A stretch of 12,251 nt of DNA from NCBI GenBank assembly GCA_036503065.1, contig DASXXM010000094.1, forward strand, positions 1-12,251, read 5' to 3'. The position numbers and the translations under genes are program-made. This document shows, piece by piece, positions 5,718 through 12,251 of the stretch. Every line of letters starts with the position of its first letter. The first letter of the stretch is position 1. The stretch is from DATEPR01 sp036503065. Its GTDB lineage: Bacteria; Actinomycetota; Actinomycetes; Mycobacteriales; Pseudonocardiaceae. The notes under the pieces are model-generated. The model did not search any database, was not told the DNA's origin, and was given only the letters and a program-made list of their open reading frames with translations.

Positions 5718-8700
5718 TTACTGACCGATTTCCACCGGTCCGGCCAGGTGCCCGGCCCGCACGTAGCGATCCAACAGCCCCAGCAAATGGTCCAGATCCA
5801 CCGGTTTGGTCACGTAGTCCGTGGCGCCGGACGCGAGGCTGCGGTCCCGGTCCTCCTTCATCGCCTTGGCCGTCACGGCGATCACCGGCAGATCCGCGTA
5901 CACCGACATACTCCGAATGGCCGCGATGGTCGCGTTCCCGTCCAACTCCGGCATCATGATGTCCATCAGCACCACGGAAACATCATGGTGCTGCTCCAGT
6001 TCCCGCACCCCCGCCACACCGTTGTCCGCGGAAACAACACGCAACCCCTGCGCCTCCAACGCCGCGCTCAATGCCAGGACGTTGCGCATGTCATCGTCCA
6101 CAATCAACACACGCTCGCCATGGAACCGGGGCACCGCAACGGAATCAGTGACGGACAACGCCCGAGGAATGCCCACTATGGACGGACCGGCGAACGAGGG
6201 TGGCGTGATCTGACGCACCGGCAGATACAACGTGAACGTACTGCCCTTACCCGGCGTGCTACTGACCACCAACTCGCCACCCAACAAATCCGCCAACTCC
6301 CGGCAGATCGACAGCCCGAGACCCGTGCCACCGTATTTCCGGCTGGTCGTGCCGTCGGCCTGCTGGAACGCCTCGAAGATCACCGCGAGTTTGTCCTGCG
6401 GAATGCCGATACCCGTGTCCCGCACCGCGAACGCGACCCGCCCCGGCGCCCGAACGAGCTGCGGCGTCCGCACTTCCTCCGATCCGGCCAGCCGCACCTC
6501 GAGCTCGACCGAACCGTCCAGAGTGAACTTCACCGCGTTGGACAACAGATTGCGCAGCACCTGCTGCAACCGCTGCTCATCGGTATGCAGCACAGCCGGC
6601 ACGTCCGGCGCCACCCGCACCATGAAGTCCAACTGCTTCTCCACCGTCAGCGGCCGGCACAACGCCTCGACATACCCCACGAGCCCGGCCATCGGCATCG
6701 GTGCGACCTCCAACTGCAGCCGCCCCGACTCGACCTTGGCCTTGTCCAGGATGTCGTTGATCAGCTGCAACAGGTCGAAACCGGCCGAGTGAATGGTCGT
6801 GGCGAACTGCACCTGCTTGTCCGTCAGGTTGCCGGTCTGGTTGTCCGACAACAGTTTCGCCAGCACCAGCAGACTGTTCAACGGCGTGCGCAGCTCATGC
6901 GACATGTTCGCCATGAACTCCGACTTGTACTTCGACGTCTGCGCTAGCAACTGCGCTTTGTCCGCGAGTTCGGTGTTGGACTGTTGCAGCTCACCCTGTC
7001 GAGTCTGCAGTTCGCCTGCCAGCCGCTGCGATTCGGCCAGCAGAGTGTCTGTTCTGGACAGCACCAGGATCGTGTTCACCGTGGTGCCGATCATTTCCTT
7101 CAGCTGTTCCAACAGATCCAGGTGCACGGTCGTGAACGACGTGATCGACGCCAGCTCGATGACACCCAGCACCTGGTTCTCGAACAGCACCGGCAACAGG
7201 ATCAGCGTCCCCGGCCGGCTCGCGCCCAGCCCGGACACGATCGAGATGTGCTCGGCGGGCGCGCCGCTGACCACGATGGTCCGCTTGTCCACCGCGACCT
7301 GCCCGATCAGTCCCTCACCCAGCCGGAACCGGACCGGCGCGTCCTCGGGCGGCCGGTAGGCGTAGCTGGCGGCGAGTTCGAAGACCGGCTCGTCGTCCTC
7401 GCTGATCAGGTAGAACGCGCCGTGCTGCGCGGACACCAGCGGTGTCAGCTCGCTCATCACCAGCGACGCGACCGCCGTCAGGTCACGCGTGCCCTGCATC
7501 CGGCCGGACAGCCGGGTGAGGTTCGTCTTCAGCCAGTCCTGTTCCTGGTTGGCCTTCGTGGTCGCCCGCAGGTTGGCGATCATCTGGTTGATGTTGTCCT
7601 TCAGCTCGGCCACCTCGCCGGCCGCCGTCAAGCTGATCTGCCTGGTCAGGTCGCCCGCGGTGACCGCGGTCGCGACCGCGGCGATGGCCCGCACCTGCGT
7701 GGTCAGGTTGCCCGCCAACAGGTTCACGCTCTCGGTCAGCCGTTCCCAGGTGCCGGACACACCGATCACCTCGGCCTGGCCGCCGAGTTTGCCCTCGGTA
7801 CCCACCTCCCGCGCGACCCGGGTGAGCTCGGACGCGAACGCGGAGAGCTGGTCGACCATCGTGTTGATCGTGGTCTTGAGCTCCAGGATCTCGCCGCGCG
7901 CGTCCACGTCGATCTTCTTCGACAGGTCGCCCTGCGCCACCGCGGTGGTCACCTGCGCGATGTTGCGGACCTGGTTGGTCAGGTTGCCCGCCATGTTGTT
8001 GACGTTCTCGGTGAGGTCCTTCCACGTGCCGGCGACACCGCGGACATGGGCCTGGCCGCCGAGTTTGCCTTCCGTACCGACCTCGCGGGCCACCCGGGTC
8101 ACCTCGTCGGCGAACGCGGACAGCGTGTCGACCATCGTGTTGATCGTGTCGGCCAGTGCCGCGACCTCGCCGCGCGCCTCCACCGTGCTGCGCTTGGTCA
8201 GGTCGCCGCCGGCCACCGCCGTGGCCACGGTCGCGATGCTGCGCACCTGACCGGTCAGGTTCGCCGCCATCACGTTGACGTTGTCCGTCAGGTCCTTCCA
8301 CGTCCCGGCGACACCGCGGACGTGGGCCTGGCCGCCGAGAATGCCCTCGGTGCCCACTTCGCGCGCGACACGCGTGACCTCGGACGCGAACGCGGAAAGC
8401 CGGTCCACCATGGTGTTCACGGTGTTCTTCAGCTCCAGCATCTCGCCCTTGACGTCCACGGTGATCTGCTGCGTCAGGTCGCCCTGCGCCACCGCGGTCG
8501 CCACCTGCGCGATGTTGCGGACCTGGCTGGTCAGGTTGCCGGCCATGAAGTTCACCGAGTCGGTCAGCGCGCGCCACGTGCCGGCCGCGCCGGGCACCAT
8601 GGCCTGGCCGCCCAACCGTCCCTCGCCGCCGACCTCGCGGGCAACGCGCGTCACCTCGTCGGCGAACCGCGCGAGTTGTTCCAGCAGGCCGTTGACGGTC

Positions 8701-9125
8701 TCGGCGAGCCCGCCGATCTCGGCGCTGGGCAACCGGTCGTACCGCTCGGTCATCCGCTGGGTCAGGTCGCCCTTCGCGACCGCCCCGAGCACCCGGGACA
8801 GCTCGGTGATCGGCGGTGCCAGGTCTTCCAGCAGCCCGTTGACCAGACCGGCTGCCGTGGCCCAGCCACCGGGGCCGACCTCGCCGACCAGCCTGCCGGT
8901 CAGGTGCTCCGCGGTGCGCAGCCCCTCGCGGACGCCGGTCAGTTCCCCGACGAAGCTCTGGTTGCGCTCCGCGATCTCGTTGAACGCCAACGCCAACTGG
9001 CTGTTCAGCGGATGGTTGGGCACCGCAAGCCTGCGCTTGAAGTTCCCGTCCCGCAGGTCCGTCATCGCGGCCAACAGACGCACCAGGAACGCGTCGTCGG
9101 CCGCCTGCTGTCGATCACCGTTCAT
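5718..9125 (-). CDS. Soluble hybrid histidine kinase: HAMP array, GAF, HisKA, HATPase, REC
   Basis: This 1135-aa signalling kinase has no membrane segment or signal peptide. Order: an N-terminal helical region (1-100); a first HAMP-like unit (about 101-156); four near-identical 92-residue HAMP units starting at E157, E249, E341 and E433 and ending near 524; a GAF domain (about 545-690); a coiled coil (about 690-735); HisKA with phosphoacceptor H743 in SHELRTPLN; HATPase with N box N859-N863, G1 D903-T-G-I-G and lid GGTGLGLSI (932-940); and a receiver with acidic D1010-D1012, phosphoacceptor D1055, T1085 and K1107. All catalytic residues are present. The poly-HAMP layout resembles fungal group III (Nik1-type) osmosensor kinases and large actinomycete HAMP kinases. 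ATG 9125 has GGAG 10 nt upstream. It is divergent from the PP2C gene, so the two may act on one pathway. The output partner is unknown, and no DNA-binding regulator is encoded nearby. Confidence 0.92.
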   Translation of the reverse strand: MNGDRQQAADDAFLVRLLAAMTDLRDGNFKRRLAVPNHPLNSQLALAFNEIAERNQSFVGELTGVREGLRTAEHLTGRLVGEVGPGGWATAAGLVNGLLEDLAPPITELSRVLGAVAKGDLTQRMTERYDRLPSAEIGGLAETVNGLLEQLARFADEVTRVAREVGGEGRLGGQAMVPGAAGTWRALTDSVNFMAGNLTSQVRNIAQVATAVAQGDLTQQITVDVKGEMLELKNTVNTMVDRLSAFASEVTRVAREVGTEGILGGQAHVRGVAGTWKDLTDNVNVMAANLTGQVRSIATVATAVAGGDLTKRSTVEARGEVAALADTINTMVDTLSAFADEVTRVAREVGTEGKLGGQAHVRGVAGTWKDLTENVNNMAGNLTNQVRNIAQVTTAVAQGDLSKKIDVDARGEILELKTTINTMVDQLSAFASELTRVAREVGTEGKLGGQAEVIGVSGTWERLTESVNLLAGNLTTQVRAIAAVATAVTAGDLTRQISLTAAGEVAELKDNINQMIANLRATTKANQEQDWLKTNLTRLSGRMQGTRDLTAVASLVMSELTPLVSAQHGAFYLISEDDEPVFELAASYAYRPPEDAPVRFRLGEGLIGQVAVDKRTIVVSGAPAEHISIVSGLGASRPGTLILLPVLFENQVLGVIELASITSFTTVHLDLLEQLKEMIGTTVNTILVLSRTDTLLAESQRLAGELQTRQGELQQSNTELADKAQLLAQTSKYKSEFMANMSHELRTPLNSLLVLAKLLSDNQTGNLTDKQVQFATTIHSAGFDLLQLINDILDKAKVESGRLQLEVAPMPMAGLVGYVEALCRPLTVEKQLDFMVRVAPDVPAVLHTDEQRLQQVLRNLLSNAVKFTLDGSVELEVRLAGSEEVRTPQLVRAPGRVAFAVRDTGIGIPQDKLAVIFEAFQQADGTTSRKYGGTGLGLSICRELADLLGGELVVSSTPGKGSTFTLYLPVRQITPPSFAGPSIVGIPRALSVTDSVAVPRFHGERVLIVDDDMRNVLALSAALEAQGLRVVSADNGVAGVRELEQHHDVSVVLMDIMMPELDGNATIAAIRSMSVYADLPVIAVTAKAMKEDRDRSLASGATDYVTKPVDLDHLLGLLDRYVRAGHLAGPVEIGQ
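7554..8657 (-). repeat. Four in-frame 276-bp tandem repeats (poly-HAMP array)
   Basis: Four units of exactly 276 bp (92 codons) follow each other without linkers. Each begins with a version of EVTRVAREVG, continues through GGQA, GTW, LT(D/E)(N/S)VN and (A/G)GDL, and ends at an NTMVD or NQMI segment. The two middle units are the most alike. Exact unit length indicates in-frame duplication, with constraint from stacked HAMP coiled-coil geometry. Confidence 0.9.
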
Positions 9126-9194
9126 ACATCGTCAACTCCGCCTCTGTCACGGATGCCGGGTCCAGCCTGCCACGTCCGGCGAGCGGCCACATGG

Positions 9195-9221
9195 TTGGAA
9201 CACGGTCCGGCGGGCTAGGGT
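9195..9221 (+). promoter_or_regulatory. Possible principal-sigma promoter for the PP2C gene
   Basis: TTGGAA (9195-9200), a 15-nt spacer and TAGGGT (9216-9221) resemble an actinomycete housekeeping promoter, though the spacer is short. Transcription would start near 9228, where a GTG begins a 13-codon open frame. Confidence 0.35.
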
Positions 9222-9227
9222 GGTCCC

Positions 9228-9269
9228 GTGATTGGCGCTGTCCGAGCTCCGTGGGTCGCCCGACGGTGA
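9228..9269 (+). CDS. Possible leaderless 13-aa leader peptide before PP2C
   Basis: GTG 9228 opens a 13-codon frame (MIGAVRAPWVARR) whose TGA (9267-9269) overlaps the PP2C start in TGATG. It begins 6 nt after a TAGGGT -10-like element, as a leaderless message would. The overlap would couple translation to the phosphatase gene, which otherwise lacks a ribosome site. The evidence is positional only, and chance is possible in GC-rich DNA. Confidence 0.3.
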   Translation: MIGAVRAPWVARR

Positions 9270-10843
9270 TGGTGGCGGCCGATTTGTCCTCCATGCCCGA
9301 GGGCCCGTGGCCCGGTGCCCGGGACGCGGGCACGCCGGGCGACATCGTCCTGGTTCTTGACGGTGCAGGCCTGGTCCAACTCGCCAACCGCGCCGCGCGA
9401 CTGTTGTTCCCGGACCTGGTCCCCGGCACCCCGATGCGGCTCACCGACCTGCTGCCCGCACTGGCCGGCCGGGAGTCCGGCCGCCGCACCAGCCACGACG
9501 GCGGCCTGCGCCTGGAATGGCACCGCCACCCGCTGGATTCCGATCATCTCGTCTGGTGGGGCCACAAGTTGGCCGCCGACGACACCGGGCCGGCCCGCCG
9601 CTGGTGGACCGACCTGGGCCGCATCCTGGAAGGCACCCTGACACCGGACCGGATCGCCGCCGACCTGGCCCGACTCGCGGTGCCGACGCTCGCCGACTGC
9701 TGTGTCGTGCTGCTGCCGGCTCCGTTGAGCCGGTTTCGCTGGTGGCGCTGTCTCACGTCGGACGGCGCGGCCCAGCCGGGCGTCGGACAGGGCCGGGTCA
9801 GCGAACGGATCGTGCACGCAGTGCCGGCCCTGGGGGAGGCGCTCGACAACGCGCAGTCCACCCAGCGTCTGGCAGGTGATCAGCTTGCCTCGACCGGTTG
9901 GCTGCTGCCGGCCGGGTTCGGGCCGATCGGCGACGCCGCGGTCGTGCCGGTCCGCGGCCCCGGCGGTGCCGCCGGGCTGCTCGTGCTGGCGAACAAGGCG
10001 GGTGACCGCACGATCGACGTTGCCGTGCTGGACGAATTCGCACGTCAGGCCGACACGGCGCTGGACGCGGCCATCCGTTTCGGTGAGCTGGCGACGGTCA
10101 CGTCCGGCCTGGAATCCAGCCTGTTGCCCGCGGCCCTGCCCGACGTGCCCGGCATCCGGATCGCCGCCGCCTACCGGCCCGCGCAGGCCGGCCTGCGCGT
10201 CGGCGGCGACTTCTACGACGTCCGCCATACCGGGGACGGCGGCGCGGTACTGGCGCTGGGCGACGCATGCGGCCACGGCCCGGAGGCGGCATCGCTCGCC
10301 GGTCACGTGCGCAGCTGTTTCGGCGCGTTGTGCCTGGTGGAACAGGAACCCAGCCGGTTGCTGAGCCTGCTGAACCTGGCGATCCGGCCGACCAGCGGCA
10401 GCCGTTTCACCACCGCCGTGGTGGGTCGGGTCGCCCTGGACGGTCCGACGGTGCGCCTGACCATCGGACGGGCCGGGCATCCGCCGCCGCTGGTCCTGCG
10501 GACGGACGGCACCGTCGAGGACCTGATGGTCACCGGCGGCCTGCTCGGCGTCTTCCCGGACGTCGAGTTCGAGCAGGTCGAGGTCGTCCTGGCGGCCAAC
10601 GAGACCTGCCTCGTCTACAGCGACGGAGTGCTGGAGGCCCGGCGTTCCGACGAGGAGGGCGAGCAGTTCGGCCTGGATCGGCTGCGGCGGCTGCTGGTCC
10701 ACTACCGCGCCGCGAACGCCACCGAGCTCGTGGACGGCGTGCACGGCGAGGTCATGCGCTGGCTCGCCGGCCGGCACCACGACGACATCACACTGCTGGC
10801 CATCCAGGCCGGCCCAGAACCAACCGACCCGCCGACCGGCTGA
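9269..10843 (+). CDS. PP2C-family SpoIIE-type serine phosphatase with PAS-like and GAF regions
   Basis: This 524-aa cytosolic Mg/Mn-dependent phosphatase is of the RsbU/RsbP type, which dephosphorylates STAS anti-anti-sigma factors and so frees sigma. Residues about 22-75 look PAS-like (DIVLVLDGAGLVQLANRAAR), and about 110-270 are GAF-like. The phosphatase domain (about 280-515) begins with the linker GLESSLLPAALPDVPGI. It shows VGGDFYDV (D314), LGDACGHGPEAA (D332), GRAGHPPPLVL, VYSDGVLEARR (D452) and HHDDITLLAI (D505-D506), so the metal-binding aspartates are intact. The start is uncertain: ATG 9269 is in frame and overlaps a short upstream frame in TGATG, while 9191, 9251 and 9293 are alternatives, none with a good ribosome site. 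The gene is divergent from the hybrid kinase, and the RsbW-STAS pair lies downstream, so that STAS protein is its likely substrate. Confidence 0.9.
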   Translation: MVAADLSSMPEGPWPGARDAGTPGDIVLVLDGAGLVQLANRAARLLFPDLVPGTPMRLTDLLPALAGRESGRRTSHDGGLRLEWHRHPLDSDHLVWWGHKLAADDTGPARRWWTDLGRILEGTLTPDRIAADLARLAVPTLADCCVVLLPAPLSRFRWWRCLTSDGAAQPGVGQGRVSERIVHAVPALGEALDNAQSTQRLAGDQLASTGWLLPAGFGPIGDAAVVPVRGPGGAAGLLVLANKAGDRTIDVAVLDEFARQADTALDAAIRFGELATVTSGLESSLLPAALPDVPGIRIAAAYRPAQAGLRVGGDFYDVRHTGDGGAVLALGDACGHGPEAASLAGHVRSCFGALCLVEQEPSRLLSLLNLAIRPTSGSRFTTAVVGRVALDGPTVRLTIGRAGHPPPLVLRTDGTVEDLMVTGGLLGVFPDVEFEQVEVVLAANETCLVYSDGVLEARRSDEEGEQFGLDRLRRLLVHYRAANATELVDGVHGEVMRWLAGRHHDDITLLAIQAGPEPTDPPTG

Positions 10844-10851
10844 ACCGTCCC

Positions 10852-10877
10852 GACGTGCGACGTTTCCGTCGCACGTC
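10852..10877. terminator. Perfect 11-bp hairpin after the PP2C gene
   Basis: GACGTGCGACG (10852-10862) and CGTCGCACGTC (10867-10877) pair perfectly around a TTTC loop, starting 8 nt after the phosphatase stop. This is the strongest hairpin I see in the window. With no T-tract following, it is a candidate actinomycete-type terminator or attenuator before the rsbW-like gene. Confidence 0.65.
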
Positions 10878-10925
10878 AGGCGGGGAACCACCCGGCAAAG
10901 CCCCAGCCCACCCGGAGGTGACTGT

Positions 10926-11369
10926 GTGTTCCAGCACGGGTTCGTCCAGATGCCCGGCGGGGTGGCGGTTCGACTGCCGGCCGATCTGGCCCAGCTGTTC
11001 GTGCTCAGATCCCTGGCCGCCACGTTGGCCATCAGACAGGACTTCGATCTGGACGCGGTAGAGGACGTCAAGCTCGCCGTCGACGAGATGTGTTCCGCCG
11101 TCACCATTCGCGCGAAGGCCGGCGAGCTTCTCATCTGCGAGTTCCTGGCCCGTGACGGCCGGGTCGACGTCGCGGTGACAACCCTGTCGGACGTCGACGA
11201 GCCGATCTCCCAGGACACGTTCGGGTGGTTGGTGCTGACCACGCTGACCGACTCGGTGTCCTCATGGACGACACCCGACCCGAGCGGCGGTTTTCGGATC
11301 TTCGCGATGCTCAGCGTCAAGCGGCCGGGACGGCATGGCGAGATCGGTTCGCCTGGTGGCACAGTCTAA
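10926..11369 (+). CDS. RsbW/UsfX-like anti-sigma protein, degenerate ATP site (copy 2)
   Basis: This 147-aa protein is a paralog of the 4828-5247 product. The shared core is RQDFDLDAVEDVKLAVDEMCSAV (about 37-59), with a C-terminal FGWLVLTTLTDSVSSW (about 99-114) that resembles UsfX/RsbW even more closely than copy 1. Glu54 is kept in the N box, but the Asn expected four residues on is Ala58, and no DxGxG motif or glycine lid is present. ATP-dependent kinase activity is therefore doubtful, while partner binding remains likely. The C-terminal 20 residues are basic and glycine-rich. GGAGGTG at 10914-10920 lies 5 nt before GTG 10926. The STAS gene begins 57 nt downstream on the same strand, and the PP2C gene ends 82 nt upstream beyond a strong hairpin. 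Confidence 0.85.
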   Translation: MFQHGFVQMPGGVAVRLPADLAQLFVLRSLAATLAIRQDFDLDAVEDVKLAVDEMCSAVTIRAKAGELLICEFLARDGRVDVAVTTLSDVDEPISQDTFGWLVLTTLTDSVSSWTTPDPSGGFRIFAMLSVKRPGRHGEIGSPGGTV

Positions 11370-11426
11370 GGTGTTGTTCCGGTTGAGCATGCAGCCGAGC
11401 CGACATGTCACTTTCAGGAGGTCACA

Positions 11427-11852
11427 GTGGCTGGAGCCGGCAGGCAGCCGTTCGAGGCGGAGCACACCGTCTCGCCGCCGTCACCCGAGAACGAACCGGC
11501 TGCCGTGATCGACATACGGATCGCCGAGGAGACCGAGCATCTGGTGGTGCTGCGGGTGTCCGGTGAGCTCGACATGCTGACGGCGCCGATCCTCACCGAG
11601 TACGTCCAGGAACAGTTCGCCCGGGACGCCGCCAGCGGCCCACGCACGGTGGTGTTCGACCTGACCAGGGTCAGTTTCCTGGGTTCGGCCGGCCTGGCCG
11701 TGCTCGCCCACGCCCAGACGGCCGCGGCCGGCCGGGGCGACGCGGTCCAGATCGTGGCCACCGGCCGCGCGGTGCTGCGGCCGCTCGAGGTCACCGGCCT
11801 GGACAAGGTCCTGGACGTCCGGCCGGACATGCCGGCCCACGACTCCGACTGA
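11427..11852 (+). CDS. STAS-domain anti-sigma factor antagonist (RsbV-like)
   Basis: The 141-aa protein has a polar N-terminal tail (1-27) and a STAS domain (about 28-135). Landmarks are VVLRVSGELDMLTAP, VVFDLTRVSFLGSAGLAVL and a C-terminal LEVTGLDKVLDV. The predicted phosphorylatable serine is S87 in GSAG; many homologs have Asp-Ser, and here the preceding residue is Gly. In partner switching, the unphosphorylated form binds the anti-sigma protein and releases sigma, a kinase phosphorylates the serine, and a PP2C phosphatase reverses this. The PP2C gene two genes upstream is the natural phosphatase candidate. AGGAGGT at 11416-11422 lies 4 nt before GTG 11427. It probably shares a transcript with the rsbW-like gene before it, since no separate promoter is evident in the 57-bp gap. 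Confidence 0.92.
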   Translation: MAGAGRQPFEAEHTVSPPSPENEPAAVIDIRIAEETEHLVVLRVSGELDMLTAPILTEYVQEQFARDAASGPRTVVFDLTRVSFLGSAGLAVLAHAQTAAAGRGDAVQIVATGRAVLRPLEVTGLDKVLDVRPDMPAHDSD

Positions 11853-11862
11853 CGTAACGTCA
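11850..11862. promoter_or_regulatory. Perfect 13-bp dyad, possible operator upstream of whiB
   Basis: TGACGT, one central A, then ACGTCA form a perfect dyad whose first three bases are the STAS stop codon. It lies 30 bp upstream of the whiB -35 element. It could be the site of a dimeric regulator. A 6-bp stem with a 1-nt loop cannot fold as a hairpin, so a DNA-level role is more likely, if it has one. Confidence 0.35.
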
Positions 11863-11892
11863 CTCACCCGCTCCGACCAGTCCGCCACCGAC

Positions 11893-11919
11893 GTTTGGCA
11901 GATCCACATCGCTGGGTAC
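11893..11919 (+). promoter_or_regulatory. SigF/SigB-type promoter for the whiB gene
   Basis: GTTT at 11893-11896, a 17-nt spacer and GGGTAC at 11914-11919 match the SigF/SigB consensus. The -10 ends 40 nt before GTG 11960. Confidence 0.75.
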
Positions 11920-11946
11920 TGCCGGTACATCGGGGTGGACGATCAC

Positions 11947-11951
11947 GGAGG
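11947..11951 (+). promoter_or_regulatory. Ribosome binding site deciding the whiB start
   Basis: GGAGG lies 8 nt before GTG 11960. A GTG at 11951 in the same frame overlaps this site and is therefore unlikely to be the start. Confidence 0.65.
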
Positions 11952-11959
11952 TGAGTTGG

Positions 11960-12247
11960 GTGGCAGACGTGCGGCGGTTGCCCGGACCGGTGGCCGAGCG
12001 GTGGGACTGGCAGTTGCGGGGCCTGTGCCGGCAGCTGGAGAGCACGATGTTCTTCACACCGGATCGTGAGCGGGGCGCGCTGCGGACCCGGCGTGAGCAG
12101 CGGGCCAAGGCGGTCTGCGCGCGCTGCCCGGTGCTGGAGCAGTGCCGCAGTCACGCGTTGCAGGCCCGCGAGCCGTACGGGGTGTGGGGCGGTATGACCG
12201 AACACGAACGCAAGCTCCGGTTGCGGGGCGTTGCTGAGGTTGCCTGA
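11960..12247 (+). CDS. whiB3: WhiB-family iron-sulfur regulator, WhiB3/WhiD-like
   Basis: The predicted protein has 95 aa. Four cysteines, C23, C53, C56 and C62, in the WhiB spacing (CxxC in CARCPVLEQC), would bind a redox-sensitive iron-sulfur cluster. The G(V/I)WGG turn is at 74-78 (GVWGG), followed by MTEHERKLRLRG. The N-terminus (RLPGPVAERWDWQLRGLCR) and the middle (MFFTPDRERGALRTRREQRAK) closely follow mycobacterial WhiB3 and streptomycete WhiD as I recall them, more than WhiB1, WhiB2 or WhiB7. It stops soon after the GVWGG region and lacks the longer basic tail of WhiB3. WhiB proteins act by binding the principal sigma factor at target promoters. A good SigF-type promoter precedes it, suggesting stress-sigma control of a redox regulator. 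Subfamily assignment is from memory. Confidence 0.9.
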   Translation: MADVRRLPGPVAERWDWQLRGLCRQLESTMFFTPDRERGALRTRREQRAKAVCARCPVLEQCRSHALQAREPYGVWGGMTEHERKLRLRGVAEVA

Positions 12248-12251
12248 CGTT

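Noticed and set aside
7554..8657. Regular repeats that might suggest a CRISPR or DNA-level array
   Set aside because: The 276-bp period is an exact codon multiple inside an intact frame and encodes HAMP units.
6984..9218. Open frame of 744 codons on the plus strand, with an apparent repeat
   Set aside because: It is the antisense shadow of the HAMP-array kinase; the periodicity comes from the real gene.
10862..10888. GTTT-N17-GGGAAC as a SigF promoter for the second rsbW-like gene
   Set aside because: The -35 lies within the perfect hairpin and the -10 departs from GGGTA, so I do not list it as a feature.
9215..11362. Open frame of 715 codons on the minus strand
   Set aside because: It is antisense to the PP2C and RsbW-like genes, whose catalytic or family motifs are clear; its composition is unlike a protein.

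Overview
The window is GC-rich throughout, with strong codon-position bias, GTG/ATG starts, AGGAGG-type ribosome sites, and ANTAR, WhiB and SigF/SigB-type genes. It therefore looks like chromosomal DNA of a filamentous actinomycete, plausibly Pseudonocardiaceae-like; I cannot name the genus. Coding density is high and no gap exceeds 300 bases. I see no rRNA, tRNA, CRISPR array, insertion sequence or phage gene.

Layout. (1) 1-203: the 3' end of a dienelactone-hydrolase-like gene. (2) 319-1341, minus: a Y-family DNA polymerase (DinB/Pol IV) with an isoleucine at the steric-gate position. (3) 1458-2234, plus: a GAF-ANTAR RNA-binding regulator. (4) 4089 down to 2236, minus: a SigF/SigB-family sigma factor followed by a MEDS-HATPase (RsbA-like) regulator. 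(5) 4322-4816, plus: an unrecognised 164-aa protein. (6) 5247 down to 4828, minus: a short RsbW/UsfX-like protein. (7) 5411-5668, plus: an 85-aa two-helix membrane protein. (8) 9125 down to 5718, minus: a 1135-aa soluble hybrid histidine kinase with a tandem HAMP array of 92-residue repeats. (9) 9269-10843, plus: a PP2C/SpoIIE-type phosphatase. (10) 10926-11852, plus: a second RsbW/UsfX-like protein followed by a STAS anti-anti-sigma factor. (11) 11960-12247, plus: a WhiB3/WhiD-like iron-sulfur regulator.

How it fits together. Nearly everything after dinB belongs to a partner-switching stress-response system: one sigma factor, three GHKL-fold candidate anti-sigma or switch proteins, one STAS antagonist with a phosphorylatable serine, one PP2C phosphatase to dephosphorylate it, and a large cytosolic hybrid kinase divergent from the phosphatase. 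The locus also appears to contain its own regulon. Three close matches to the SigF/SigB promoter (GTTT, 15-17 nt, GGGTA) lie 34-49 nt upstream of the GAF-ANTAR gene, the small membrane protein gene and the whiB gene. A fourth, weaker match lies upstream of the MEDS-HATPase gene.

Most notable: both short RsbW-like proteins lack the ATP-site residues expected of a kinase, whereas the MEDS-HATPase next to the sigma gene keeps them. This suggests that kinase and sigma-binding roles are split among paralogs. All family assignments come from reading translated sequence and remembered family motifs; no database search was run.
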